NCBI RefSeq assembly: GCF_900290195.1
Contig: NZ_OLMF01000004.1
Span: forward strand, 1,043,501-1,107,500
Direction: 5' to 3'
From: Anaerococcus marasmi
GTDB lineage: Bacteria > Bacillota > Clostridia > Tissierellales > Peptoniphilaceae
Length of the DNA stretch: 64,000 nucleotides
Positions 8,960 through 16,962 of the stretch are shown here, piece by piece. The notes below the pieces were generated by a model, which was not told the origin of the DNA, searched no databases, and saw only the letters and a program-made list of their open reading frames with translations. The stretch's first letter is position 1. Every line of letters starts with the position of its first letter. Both the position numbers and the translations under genes were made by a program.

Positions 8960-8990
8960 AGGATAACACGGTCCCCAACGGACAGGTCAA
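8960..8990 (-). promoter_or_regulatory. MerR-type promoter with 19-base spacer and central dyad
   Basis: Minus strand: -35 TTGACC at 8985-8990, exactly 19 bases of spacer, -10 TATCCT at 8960-8965. The spacer carries the dyad GTCC(GTTGG)GGAC. Over-long spacers with a central dyad are the hallmark of promoters activated by MerR proteins through DNA distortion. Confidence 0.75.
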
Positions 8991-9079
8991 GCCCTATACA
9001 CTATATAAAATTCCCACTTATCCATAAACTAAAACAGTATCTCAACATTATTGCAATGTGTTTACTTTTTTTATAATTC

Positions 9080-9178
9080 TTATTCAAACCGACATTTTAT
9101 AGTCGCATAATTTACTTGTTTGCCATATAATCTAAATGTTCCATCAAGTATCCTCTTATGATTTTTATACTTTTTCAA
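9080..9178 (-). CDS. Possible 32-residue peptide (weak)
   Basis: A TTG start at 9178, preceded by the ribosome site GAGGTG, opens a short basic peptide (starting MKKYKNHKRILDGTFRLYG, ending KCRFE). It may be a genuine small gene or the tail of a degraded one; no family is recognised. The rest of 8991-9260 shows nothing else convincing. Confidence 0.2.
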   Translation of the reverse strand: MKKYKNHKRILDGTFRLYGKQVNYATIKCRFE

Positions 9179-9260
9179 TATTTTATTCACCTCATTTAAT
9201 AATCTAATTTATAATAACCTACATAATTATATAAAATCAAGATTTTTAAAATAAAAATAT

Positions 9261-9475
9261 ATAGCCAAAAATACCGAAGCTTGAAACTACGGTCTAATTT
9301 TTTGTCTAAATGCAAACCACTTGGAATAATTATTCAGTTTATTTTTTTACTTCCAGTACTATTTGAGTAGTTATAGCCATTTTCATCTCTTCGTTTGAGT
9401 GGGTCTATATCATACTTGAAAATCACTTGGTAATTTAAAATCTCATTAGCGAATCAGAAAAGCCAAGGCTCTCTT
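9261..9475 (-). pseudogene. Gene 3'-end fragment K1 with terminator
   Basis: The minus strand reads LGFSDSL, then after frame damage IFKYDIDPLKRRDENGYNYS and SGSKK-like residues to a stop, followed by a terminator hairpin (ACCGTAG..CTTCGGT near 9272-9294). The same C-terminus and terminator recur at 19344-19560 (GFSDSLNGIENYGIIFKYD). The parent gene is not recognised. The fragment lies about 200 bases from the IS30 element. Confidence 0.55.
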
Positions 9476-9520
9476 TCATGGATTCAGAATTATGCCCTTC
9501 TTCTGATAATTAAGGATATT

Positions 9521-9562
9521 AAAAATGGATGCCCTAGAAAACTAGGCCAGCATCCACTTTTT
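9521..9562. terminator. Bidirectional terminator-like hairpin
   Basis: TGGATGC with inner CCTAG pairs with CTAGG and outer GCATCCA, flanked by an A-run and a T-run. No intact gene abuts it; it may belong to a lost gene. Confidence 0.65.
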
Positions 9563-9770
9563 AGATTAAGGTCTTTTATACCAAGCCTAATTCTATAGAC
9601 TTTTATAAGTTATTTTCCCACATCCACTAAAATCTGGATATAAAATAGTAAGATGATTATTTATTTTTTTAATAACTTGGATAGTAAAATTAAGCTAGAC
9701 ACTTTTAAATGAAATAAAAAGCCATTTATGATACACTTAAATTACACAAAAAACATTAAGGAGTATCAAA

Positions 9771-10712
9771 ATGGCTTACAATCATCTTACCATAAAAGAG
9801 TTAATTTGGATAGAGCAATATTATAAATCTGGAGAAAAAGTTGCAAATATAGCAAAATATTTGTCAAGAGCAAGACAAACCATATACAATGTAATAAATT
9901 GGCTAAAAAAAGGCTCAACCATACAAGAATACTACGACAGCTACAAGAAAAATAAATCAAAATGTGGAGCAAAGATTAAACAATTAAGTGATGAAGAATA
10001 TGACTATGTTCTTGATAAAGTAAATAAAGGATGGACCCCAGATGTCATAATTGGAAGAGGAGAAATTAAGCTTTCAATGAGCTCTAGAACACTATACAGG
10101 CGTTTTAAAGACGGTAGTTTAGATAAAAAACTATTACCAATGAAAGGTAAACGAAAAAAGAATGGAAGTGTTGAAAAAAGAGGAAAGCAAGCCTTTAAAA
10201 GAAGTATTCATAGTAGGAATAAATCATATCCTAATTTCAAAAATGAATTTGGGCATTTTGAAGGGGACACCATAGTAGGAAAGAATCATAAAAGTTGTGT
10301 AATAACTTTAGTAGAACGAGTATCAAAAGCAATAATAACTTTAAAACCAGAAAATAGGACAGCAAAAGCAATAGAAAATAGGCTAAATAGTTGGTTAGAT
10401 CAAATTCCTAAACACCTTGTAAAATCAATAACATTTGACTGCGGAAAAGAATTTTCAAACTGGAAAAGTGTATGCAATAAGCATGATATATCAATATTCT
10501 TCGCAGATCCAGGCTGCCCAAGTCAAAGGGGGTTAAATGAAAATTCGAATGGTTTATTAAGAAAAGATGGATTACCAAAACAAACTGACTTTAGGCTAAA
10601 AAGTGAGACGGATATTGTTTCTGTAGCTAGCTACAGAAACAATATCCCAAGAAAGTCTTTGAACTACAAAACACCGTTAGAAGAATTTATGAATTTAGTG
10701 TATTCTGTCTAG
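9771..10712 (+). CDS. IS30-family transposase
   Basis: 313 residues, full length. The N-terminal helix-turn-helix starts AYNHLTIKELIWIEQYY. The DDE triad is in place: FEGDTIVG, TFDCGKEF and NENSNGLLR. The second motif usually reads DNGKEF; here Cys replaces Asn beside the catalytic Asp. A perfect 36-base palindrome (10611-10646) lies in the 3' part, encoding the residues TDIVSVASYRNN, where most family members differ. Catalytic residues suggest possible activity, though the substitution is unusual. Confidence 0.93.
   Translation: MAYNHLTIKELIWIEQYYKSGEKVANIAKYLSRARQTIYNVINWLKKGSTIQEYYDSYKKNKSKCGAKIKQLSDEEYDYVLDKVNKGWTPDVIIGRGEIKLSMSSRTLYRRFKDGSLDKKLLPMKGKRKKNGSVEKRGKQAFKRSIHSRNKSYPNFKNEFGHFEGDTIVGKNHKSCVITLVERVSKAIITLKPENRTAKAIENRLNSWLDQIPKHLVKSITFDCGKEFSNWKSVCNKHDISIFFADPGCPSQRGLNENSNGLLRKDGLPKQTDFRLKSETDIVSVASYRNNIPRKSLNYKTPLEEFMNLVYSV
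10611..10646. repeat. Perfect 36-base palindrome inside the IS30 transposase gene
   Basis: The left arm GATATTGTTTCTGTAGCT (10611-10628) is followed with no spacer by its exact reverse complement (10629-10646). Confidence 0.95.
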
Positions 10713-10811
10713 GTTAATTTGACAATTGAAATAATATTATTTTACTTGCTATATTTGTTATAGGTAGATTTGCTTAATCCTATTGTTACTAAATGCAAAT
10801 ATTTAAAATGA

Positions 10812-12335
10812 TTACTTGACTCTTTTTAGCCCATAAGGACCTAGTTCATATACCTTATCAAAAACTTCATCTATAAAATCCTTATCATGAGAAACGGCAA
10901 TTATCGCTCCTTTATAATCTTTGAGGGCCTTGATTATCTCAGGTTTAGATAGGGGTGATAGGTTCCTGGTTGGTTCGTCTAGGATTAAAACTTCTGCCTT
11001 ATCTAAATTCATTTTAGAGAAAAATAGTTTTGCTTTTTGCCCTCCAGATAGGTCTGATATATTTCTATACATTTCTTCTCTTTTAAAGTTTAGGCTAGCT
11101 AGAAGATTTGAGGCTTTGGTATGATTATCTTTTATAAATGAATCAGATATATATTCTATAGCATTTATATCTTTTTTCTCATATTCAAAGTAAGACTGCG
11201 GCATATATCCTACTTTAAGATTTAAACTTTGGCACTCTTCTTTTAATTTTTTCAAAAGTGTAGTCTTGCCAGCTCCATTTTTGCCAATGATACATATCTT
11301 TTCAGGACCTATTATTTTTAAGTTTATATCCTTAGCTAAGACCTTATCACCTGCCCTTAGACTATCTAATTTGTAGTCTAGGATTTGCTTGCTATTAGCT
11401 ATTTTTATACTATTATCAAAGAAAATATCTATAGGATCTTCATAATCAGGTTTTTTTGTAAGCTTTGCTTCCTCTTTTTCTAGTCTTCTTCCAATAGATT
11501 TTACAGTATGCATTTTCTCCTTTAGCAACCTACCTTCCACATCATCTTTTGTAGCTCTAATGTCATGCTGGACTGCATCGTGGACTCTCTTATACCTGTA
11601 TATTTTTTTATCAAATTCTTCTCTTTCCTTGCAGGCTCTATTTGTTTCCGAATCTATAAAGTTTTGTCTTTTTCTTATATATTCATCATAAGTATTATTA
11701 GATACTGTATGCTTGGCCTCACTCCTTCTTCTAACTTGTTCTAGATGTATTATCCTATTAGCTATGTTTGAAAGTAGGTTTGTATCATGGGATACAAAGA
11801 TATAGGGAATTTCTAAATCTTTCATAAAACTTTCAAGCCAAGATAACGATTCATAATCAAGGTCATTACTAGGCTCATCAAATAGGAAAATAGTTGGACT
11901 TTTTAATAGTTCAACTACTAAAATAAACTTTATTTTCTCACCACCAGAAAGCTCTCTCATTTTTATATCATTTGATAAAATATCAGCTGATAAGTTAAAG
12001 TCTGCTAGGTATTTATAAAGTTCATTATAGTCTATAAGCTCCATATTTACTTTGCTAAAGAGATATTCATTAGCTGTCAAATCAAAATATTCTTCTTCCA
12101 AGCTTTGCGGTAAATACCCCACTATTTCATTTCCCAGATATATTTTTCCACTGACATCACAGTAATTGTTTACATCATCTATATTAACAATTGATTTTAA
12201 GAGTATAGACTTCCCATTACCTTCTTCACCTATAAGACCTACCTTATCACCATCATTTAAGGTAAAATCAAAATCCTTTAGAATTATCCTATCATCTTCT
12301 ATTAATCTTATAGTTAAATCTCTTATCTCTAACAT
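10812..12335 (-). CDS. ABC-F family ATPase, candidate ribosome-protection protein
   Basis: 507 residues with two ATPase domains and no membrane segments. Walker A motifs are GEEGNGKS (36-43) and GKNGAGKT (near 350); signatures are ELSGGEKIKF and DLSGGQKAKL. A basic linker of about 100 residues joins them, as in ABC-F proteins that enter the ribosomal E site and dislodge antibiotics. Length and domain plan match antibiotic-resistance ABC-F proteins, but the drug class cannot be told. The ribosome site AGGAGG precedes the ATG. A leader of about 200 bases with an attenuator-like terminator and short open frames supports drug-induced expression. Lies next to an IS30 element in the island. Confidence 0.85.
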   Translation of the reverse strand: MLEIRDLTIRLIEDDRIILKDFDFTLNDGDKVGLIGEEGNGKSILLKSIVNIDDVNNYCDVSGKIYLGNEIVGYLPQSLEEEYFDLTANEYLFSKVNMELIDYNELYKYLADFNLSADILSNDIKMRELSGGEKIKFILVVELLKSPTIFLFDEPSNDLDYESLSWLESFMKDLEIPYIFVSHDTNLLSNIANRIIHLEQVRRRSEAKHTVSNNTYDEYIRKRQNFIDSETNRACKEREEFDKKIYRYKRVHDAVQHDIRATKDDVEGRLLKEKMHTVKSIGRRLEKEEAKLTKKPDYEDPIDIFFDNSIKIANSKQILDYKLDSLRAGDKVLAKDINLKIIGPEKICIIGKNGAGKTTLLKKLKEECQSLNLKVGYMPQSYFEYEKKDINAIEYISDSFIKDNHTKASNLLASLNFKREEMYRNISDLSGGQKAKLFFSKMNLDKAEVLILDEPTRNLSPLSKPEIIKALKDYKGAIIAVSHDKDFIDEVFDKVYELGPYGLKRVK

Positions 12336-12378
12336 AAATCCTCCTTAGGAGAAGCATGCCAGATCATAAATAAAATAT

Positions 12379-12411
12379 AAAAAAGGCCATCCACAAATAA
12401 GTGAATAGACC
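12379..12411 (-). terminator. Attenuator terminator in the ABC-F leader
   Basis: On the minus strand GGTCTATTCAC pairs with GTGGATGGCC, followed by a T-run, 44 bases upstream of the ABC-F start. It stands between promoter and gene, so it must be overcome for expression. A second TTGTGGATA (12438-12446) can pair instead with TATTCAC and prevent the terminator. Confidence 0.75.
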
Positions 12412-12442
12412 TTCCCCTCGTGTAAACAAAGCAATCTTATCC

Positions 12443-12505
12443 ACAATATGGCATACTAAAACTAGCCTCAATAGGCTAAAAATAGTATCAAAATTTCCAT
12501 ATTGC
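12443..12505 (-). promoter_or_regulatory. Anti-antiterminator hairpin and leader frames of the ABC-F gene
   Basis: GCAATATGG (plus-strand 12497-12505) pairs with CCATATTGT (12443-12451), and inside it ATACTA...TAGCC (12474-12488) pairs with GGCTA...TAGTAT (12453-12467). The hairpin hides the sequence needed for antitermination. A ten-codon frame MEILILFLAY (12468-12500) starts within the left arm. A three-codon frame GTG-ATT-TTA-stop (12506-12517) lies just upstream with GGAGG 11 bases ahead. A stalled ribosome here would open the hairpin. This is inference from base pairing. Confidence 0.55.
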
Positions 12506-12624
12506 TTATAAAATCACTATAAATTTACCTCCGTATGTATTTGTTGATGATAATATACTGGTATTATTTTATTGGTCAAATATAGACATAAATTTAATTC
12601 TATTATAGATATAGTTTATAATAA

Positions 12625-12691
12625 TCACCTAAAAATTGAATTATCGCCTAAAACAAGGTACATTTTAGGTGATAGAGAAAGGATTAGGCGA
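12625..12691 (+). promoter_or_regulatory. Four operator-like repeats upstream of the Fic gene
   Basis: TCACCTAAAA (12625-12634), TCGCCTAAAA (12644-12653), inverted TTTTAGGTGA (12663-12672) and inverted TTAGGCGA (12684-12691). The last overlaps the start codon. A -10 hexamer TATAAT at 12617-12622 sits just upstream. The layout suggests autorepression by the winged-helix tail of the Fic protein. Confidence 0.65.
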
Positions 12692-13734
12692 TGAGAAACT
12701 TTAACTATGAAACTCTAAAAGAAAAAAAATGGGATTTTGAGATCCTAAATTATATAGCTAATATTGAAAAATATAAGGGAAGGCAAGAAATATTCCTATC
12801 ACAAAAGCCTCAAACTATAGATAATCTAGTTGAGCTAGCTATAATTCAAAGTACAAAAAGTTCTAATCAAATCGAAGGAATTAGAACTACTGATTCTAGA
12901 ATAAGAGATCTTATTTCAAAAAAGATAAAACCTATAAATAGAGATGAAGAAGAAATCCTTGGATACCAAGATGTCCTAAGTATCATACATGAATCATATG
13001 AATATATCCCTGTCACTTCTGATGTTATTTTACAGCTACATAAGAATCTGTTTAAATACTCAGAAAAATCCATAGGGGGTAAGTTTAAAAATACTCAAAA
13101 TTATATATCTGAAACGACACCCAATGGACAAAGTCATGTAATTTTCACTCCCTTAGGACCCTTTGAAACACCTAGAGCAATTACTATGATTTGTGATTCT
13201 TACAATAGAGAAATTGATAAAGGAGAAATCAACCCTCTCATACTAATTCCTACTTTTATACATGATTTCTTATGCATCCATCCCTTCAATGATGGGAATG
13301 GTAGAATGTCAAGATTGTTAACAACCTTACTTTTATATAAAGAAGGATATTTAATAGGTAAATATATAAGTCTTGAAGAAAAGATTGAAAAAACTAAAAT
13401 CAATTACTATAAGTCATTGGAGAAAAGTGGGTATAATTGGAAAAATAATGGAGAAGACAAGACCTATTTTATAAAATATACGCTCGGAATAATAACATCT
13501 GCCTATAGGGATTTTGAGCAAAGAGTAGATATATTTGATAGAAAACAATCCGCATTCACCTTAGTCGAGAAAGCAGTTAATAGTCAGTTGGGAAAATTTA
13601 CAAAATCTGATATCGCGAAACTAACTCCAACAATAAGTAGATCCTCAGTTGAAAACTCACTTAGTAAATTAGTTGAGAATGGTACTATTGAAAGATATGG
13701 CCAAGGTAGGGGAACTTATTATGTTAAAAAATGA
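12691..13734 (+). CDS. Fic-family protein (adenylyltransferase) with C-terminal helix-turn-helix
   Basis: 347 residues. The catalytic motif HPFNDGNGR is complete at 197-205, so AMP transfer to a target hydroxyl is plausible. The N-terminal inhibitory motif SxxxEG (SNQIEG at 58-63) makes it a class II, self-inhibited Fic protein. The last 60 residues (FTKSDIAKLTPTISRSSVEN) look like a winged helix. No antitoxin gene lies beside it, as expected for this class. The target is unknown. Repeats at the promoter suggest self-regulation. Confidence 0.92.
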   Translation: MRNFNYETLKEKKWDFEILNYIANIEKYKGRQEIFLSQKPQTIDNLVELAIIQSTKSSNQIEGIRTTDSRIRDLISKKIKPINRDEEEILGYQDVLSIIHESYEYIPVTSDVILQLHKNLFKYSEKSIGGKFKNTQNYISETTPNGQSHVIFTPLGPFETPRAITMICDSYNREIDKGEINPLILIPTFIHDFLCIHPFNDGNGRMSRLLTTLLLYKEGYLIGKYISLEEKIEKTKINYYKSLEKSGYNWKNNGEDKTYFIKYTLGIITSAYRDFEQRVDIFDRKQSAFTLVEKAVNSQLGKFTKSDIAKLTPTISRSSVENSLSKLVENGTIERYGQGRGTYYVKK

Positions 13735-13786
13735 TATATTTTGGGATCTATTGCGACTTGCTTGCTCCCTTGTTTAGTTCTCTATA

Positions 13787-13900
13787 TTAAATTTTTTGAA
13801 CCTTTTTGTCCAAAAAGCTTAACACAGAGATGGTACCTATGTTTGAAGCCATCGTCTCAAAATTATCCATGTTCTTATTTATCGCATAGGTTCTTTCTTG
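13787..13900 (-). pseudogene. Gene 3'-end remnant, unknown
   Basis: The minus strand reads about 38 residues ending in NIGTISVLSFLDKKVQKI and a stop, preceded by LRQERTYAINKNMDNFETMA. No start or complete domain remains. It looks like the tail of a degraded gene inside the island; the family is not recognised. Confidence 0.35.
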
Positions 13901-13981
13901 CCTAAGGAGAACAGGCCATCAATTATTGAAACTGAATTTCAGCGATTAAGTTCTGACAAAAATATCTTTTGTTATTAGGAG

Positions 13982-14202
13982 TCCTCTCAGAAACTCTTTA
14001 GAGTTTCATTGCTTAAATATCTGGACCCATTTACGACTTTTCGAGACATAAATTTATCTCGGAAATGAAAAGTACAAATTTCTTTTCACGCACAAGTATA
14101 GGATTAACGAAAATCCCCTTTGCTGTGCAAACTTTCTTACTGCTAGCAGCTGATTCTCGGATAAATTGACCGAAATCAACGGTCAATTTATTACCATTCT
14201 CG
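13982..14202. repeat. T-family hairpin repeat, copy T1 (diverged)
   Basis: Same order of small hairpins as T2 and T3, with sequence changes that keep pairing: AAATTGACCG pairs with CGGTCAATTT here, against AAATCGACCG/CGGTCGATTT in T2 and T3. It ends in a sequence resembling the last codons of guaA. Confidence 0.7.
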
Positions 14203-14267
14203 CCTAGGAAAGATAGCCATCCATCTACCTTCGCATTTAGTGCTCGATATAAGGACTTAAGTAAAAA

Positions 14268-14506
14268 CATCGCTTGCGATTCCTCTCGAAAACTCCTTTG
14301 GAGTTTTCTAGCTTAGTTTTGTACTAGCCCGTCTGGCTTTGGGAAGACCCACCACGGAGTGGTCTCGAAAATGACCGATGCAAAGCATCGGCCACCCATA
14401 ATCGTGGGACTAACGAAAATCTCGTTTGCTTTGCAAACTGCCTAGCTGCTACCGCAGCTGATTTTCGGATAAATCGACCGAAATCAACGGTCGATTTATT
14501 CCCGTT
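14268..14506. repeat. T-family hairpin repeat, copy T2
   Basis: Nearly identical to T3 (19648-19887), same orientation. It is a chain of short hairpins: CTCGAAAACTCC/GGAGTTTTC, CCGATGC/GCATCGG, GTTTGC/GCAAAC, AGCTGC/GCAGCT and AAATCGACCG/CGGTCGATTT. It ends in the inverse of GAACGGGAATAA, which differs by one base from the end of guaA. The remainder of 13735-14757 has no convincing gene. Confidence 0.85.
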
Positions 14507-14757
14507 CTTCTTTTCCAAACGTACGATATATCTCAAATCATTCAAAATACTAGATTCTATTTTTTTAATATCACCAAATCCACCTAATTATAGGACATTT
14601 TCAAATTTTTAGTCCCGTCCCAGTCCCAGTAGCGGATGATATATCTACTTTTAGGATAAAAATAAGCTAATAAATTTTTAAAGAATCTTATCTTCCTTAT
14701 GGAATCCTTAAATTTGTATTTTATACTAAGTTTATAAAATGAAGAGGAGGTTCATTT

Positions 14758-15459
14758 ATGGACAAATTGATATTAGAAACAAAAAATCTTACTAAAACCT
14801 TTGGTAATCAAAAAGCTGTAGATAGTATTTTTTTAAAAATAAAAGAGAATTCTATCTATGGCTTGCTAGGACCTAATGGAGCTGGTAAATCGACAACACT
14901 TAAGATGATTACTGGAATGATTCATAAAACATCTGGAGAGATTTTTTTTGAAGGTCATAAGTGGAGTCGTGAAGATTTATCAGATATTGGTGCATTGATA
15001 GAAATGCCTGCCTTGTATGAGAACTTATCAGCTAGGGAAAATTTAAAGGTAAGGACCCTTCTGTTAGGGTTGCCAGATTCCAGAATTGATGAAGTTTTGG
15101 AAATAGTAAGTTTAAAAGATACTGGTAAAAAGAAAAGTGGTCAATTTTCTTTAGGAATGAAACAAAGGCTAGGTATCGCCATTGCCTTATTAAATAATCC
15201 TAAGCTTTTGATTTTAGATGAGCCAACAAACGGACTTGATCCACTTGGAATTCAAGAATTGCGTGATTTAATAAGATCTTTCCCAGAAAAAGGAATAACT
15301 GTTATTTTGTCTAGTCATATTTTAGCAGAAGTTGAGCAAACTGCTGACCATATTGGAATTATCGATAATGGAAAATTGCAATATCAAAACATTATTAACC
15401 ATGATGACAATTTAGAGGAACTTTTTATGAATGTTATAAAAAGCGAAATGGGAGTGTAA
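14758..15459 (+). CDS. Peptide-immunity ABC transporter ATPase (LanF type)
   Basis: 233 residues. Walker A GPNGAGKST (near 39-47), signature SLGMKQRLG, Walker B LLILDEPTNGLDP, and SSHILAEVEQ. This is the BcrA/LanF class that drives expulsion of lantibiotics and similar cell-wall-active peptides. The ribosome site GAGGAGG precedes the ATG. Two permease genes and a two-component system follow, the layout of LanFEG-RK or the clostridial CprABC-RK modules. No peptide biosynthesis genes are nearby, so resistance rather than self-immunity is likely. Confidence 0.9.
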   Translation: MDKLILETKNLTKTFGNQKAVDSIFLKIKENSIYGLLGPNGAGKSTTLKMITGMIHKTSGEIFFEGHKWSREDLSDIGALIEMPALYENLSARENLKVRTLLLGLPDSRIDEVLEIVSLKDTGKKKSGQFSLGMKQRLGIAIALLNNPKLLILDEPTNGLDPLGIQELRDLIRSFPEKGITVILSSHILAEVEQTADHIGIIDNGKLQYQNIINHDDNLEELFMNVIKSEMGV

Positions 15460-15461
15460 AA

Positions 15462-16202
15462 ATGATATCTTATATTCTTGCAGAAAATTTAAAACATAAA
15501 CGCACTTTTTTGAAGAAGTTATTAGTTATTATGCCAATAACTTTAATCTTACTATCACTCTTTCTTATGCCAAGTTATTTCACTACAAATTCCTATAACT
15601 GGTGGTATGTCATAATAATGCCAGCAACTTTTGCCTTAATACCAGCAATGATGGATAGAAAAGAAAGTAGAAAATTAAACTACAGAGCAGTTTTTCCTCT
15701 AAATATTAATCTCAAAAAGTTATGGGTTTCAAAAATAATCACAGCATTAATTTATATGAGTATTGCTGCTATAATTCATATGCTGGGAGTATATATTTTT
15801 CAATTTTTTATTGGAAAACAATTAACGCCGACCTATAGATTTTCAACATTACTATTTGCAAGCATATTACTAATAATTACTAATATTTGGCAAATCCCTT
15901 TTTGTTTTTTCTTAGCCAAAAAAATTGGCTTTATAGCAAGTATTGTACTCAATGCAGTATTAGGGTTAGCTTTAGGAATCTTGTTAGCTGATAGTTATTT
16001 TTGGATTTATTGTCCATATGCTTGGGCAAATAGATTAATGATTCCTGTATTGAATATTTTACCAAACGGAATATTAATAGATGCAACAAATCCCTTGGTA
16101 TCAAGCACATCATTACTTATTCCTTGTATTTTATCTATAAGTCTATTTACATTACTTACAATAATAGGTGCAAAATGGTTTTCAAAACAAGAGGTAAAAT
16201 AA
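15462..16202 (+). CDS. Peptide-immunity ABC transporter permease (LanE/MutE type)
   Basis: 246 residues with six hydrophobic segments and no other domain. It begins 2 bases after the ATPase stop and its stop overlaps the next start (TAATG), so the three genes are coupled. The pattern MISYILAENLKHKRTFLKKL at the start and NWWYVIIMPATFALIPAMM are typical of lantibiotic-protection permeases. Probably forms a heterodimer with the next gene product. Confidence 0.85.
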   Translation: MISYILAENLKHKRTFLKKLLVIMPITLILLSLFLMPSYFTTNSYNWWYVIIMPATFALIPAMMDRKESRKLNYRAVFPLNINLKKLWVSKIITALIYMSIAAIIHMLGVYIFQFFIGKQLTPTYRFSTLLFASILLIITNIWQIPFCFFLAKKIGFIASIVLNAVLGLALGILLADSYFWIYCPYAWANRLMIPVLNILPNGILIDATNPLVSSTSLLIPCILSISLFTLLTIIGAKWFSKQEVK

Positions 16203-16930
16203 TGATAAAGATAATAAAATCAGAAATATATAAAATCAAAGGCACCTGGCTCCCTTGGATTCACATAGTTTTACCTATAGCCTATTCTTTATTATTTTAT
16301 GGAGCAGCAAAAATCACTGGACTAAAAAATTATGAAGAAAGTGATATAGTACAAACTTATTTCGTACTTTTAGGGGCATCAATGCCTATAATTTTCAGTT
16401 TTATAAGTTCAAAAGTAGTTGATATGGAAATGGGTGCTGGGAAATTTCAAATGATCTTATCTACTACAAAATCTAGAACTAAGGCTTATATTGGAAAACT
16501 TATAGTATTAGAAATAGGATTTGTGCTATCTCTGACTTTGTCTATAACAATCTTTGCAATACTAACTGGATATCAAAATACTTTAGATTGGCTTATTGAA
16601 TTTTTCCTAATTGTTATCAGCAGCCTTTCTCTATACTTGATTCATCTTTGGGTATCAATCCTATTAAGTAGCGGTGCATCCATTGGATTGGGTTTTCTAG
16701 AAACAATGATTGCTTCGCTGTCAATGACTGTAATTGGCGATAGTATTTGGTATTTTATACCCTGTACTTGGGGCCCTAGACTTACGGCCAGCTATATTTT
16801 GATGAGCAATTCCTCTTTTTATAAAGAGCTAAGATTATGGGGTTTTTCGGCTTTTATTATTACCTTAACCCTATTTATTTCCTCAATAATTTGGTTTAAT
16901 AAGCGGGATGGAAAATCTATTAGTGAATAA
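16202..16930 (+). CDS. Peptide-immunity ABC transporter permease (LanG/MutG type)
   Basis: 242 residues, six hydrophobic segments. The ATG at 16202 overlaps the stop of the previous gene by one base; longer readings from 16124 lie inside that gene and are not credible. SEIYKIKGTWLPWIHIVLP at the start and the WYFIPCTWGPRLTASY segment fit the LanG family. It forms the second half of the membrane channel. Confidence 0.85.
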   Translation: MIKIIKSEIYKIKGTWLPWIHIVLPIAYSLLFYGAAKITGLKNYEESDIVQTYFVLLGASMPIIFSFISSKVVDMEMGAGKFQMILSTTKSRTKAYIGKLIVLEIGFVLSLTLSITIFAILTGYQNTLDWLIEFFLIVISSLSLYLIHLWVSILLSSGASIGLGFLETMIASLSMTVIGDSIWYFIPCTWGPRLTASYILMSNSSFYKELRLWGFSAFIITLTLFISSIIWFNKRDGKSISE

Positions 16931-16962
16931 AAATTTTTAATTTAAAATTATGAGGTGATAAA

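Larger units (their letters stand above)
9684..10723 (+). mobile_element. IS30-family insertion sequence
   Basis: Imperfect terminal inverted repeats: GTAAAATTAAGCTAGACA at 9684-9701 and the inverse of GTCAAATTAACCTAGACA at 10706-10723 (16 of 18 match). The right repeat overlaps the transposase stop codon. One intact transposase gene lies between them. No clear target duplication was identified. Confidence 0.85.

Noticed and set aside
14324-14545. 73-codon frame in T2, with a similar frame in T3 at 19554-19769
   Set aside because: The frame follows repeat hairpins; compensating changes favour structure, not protein.
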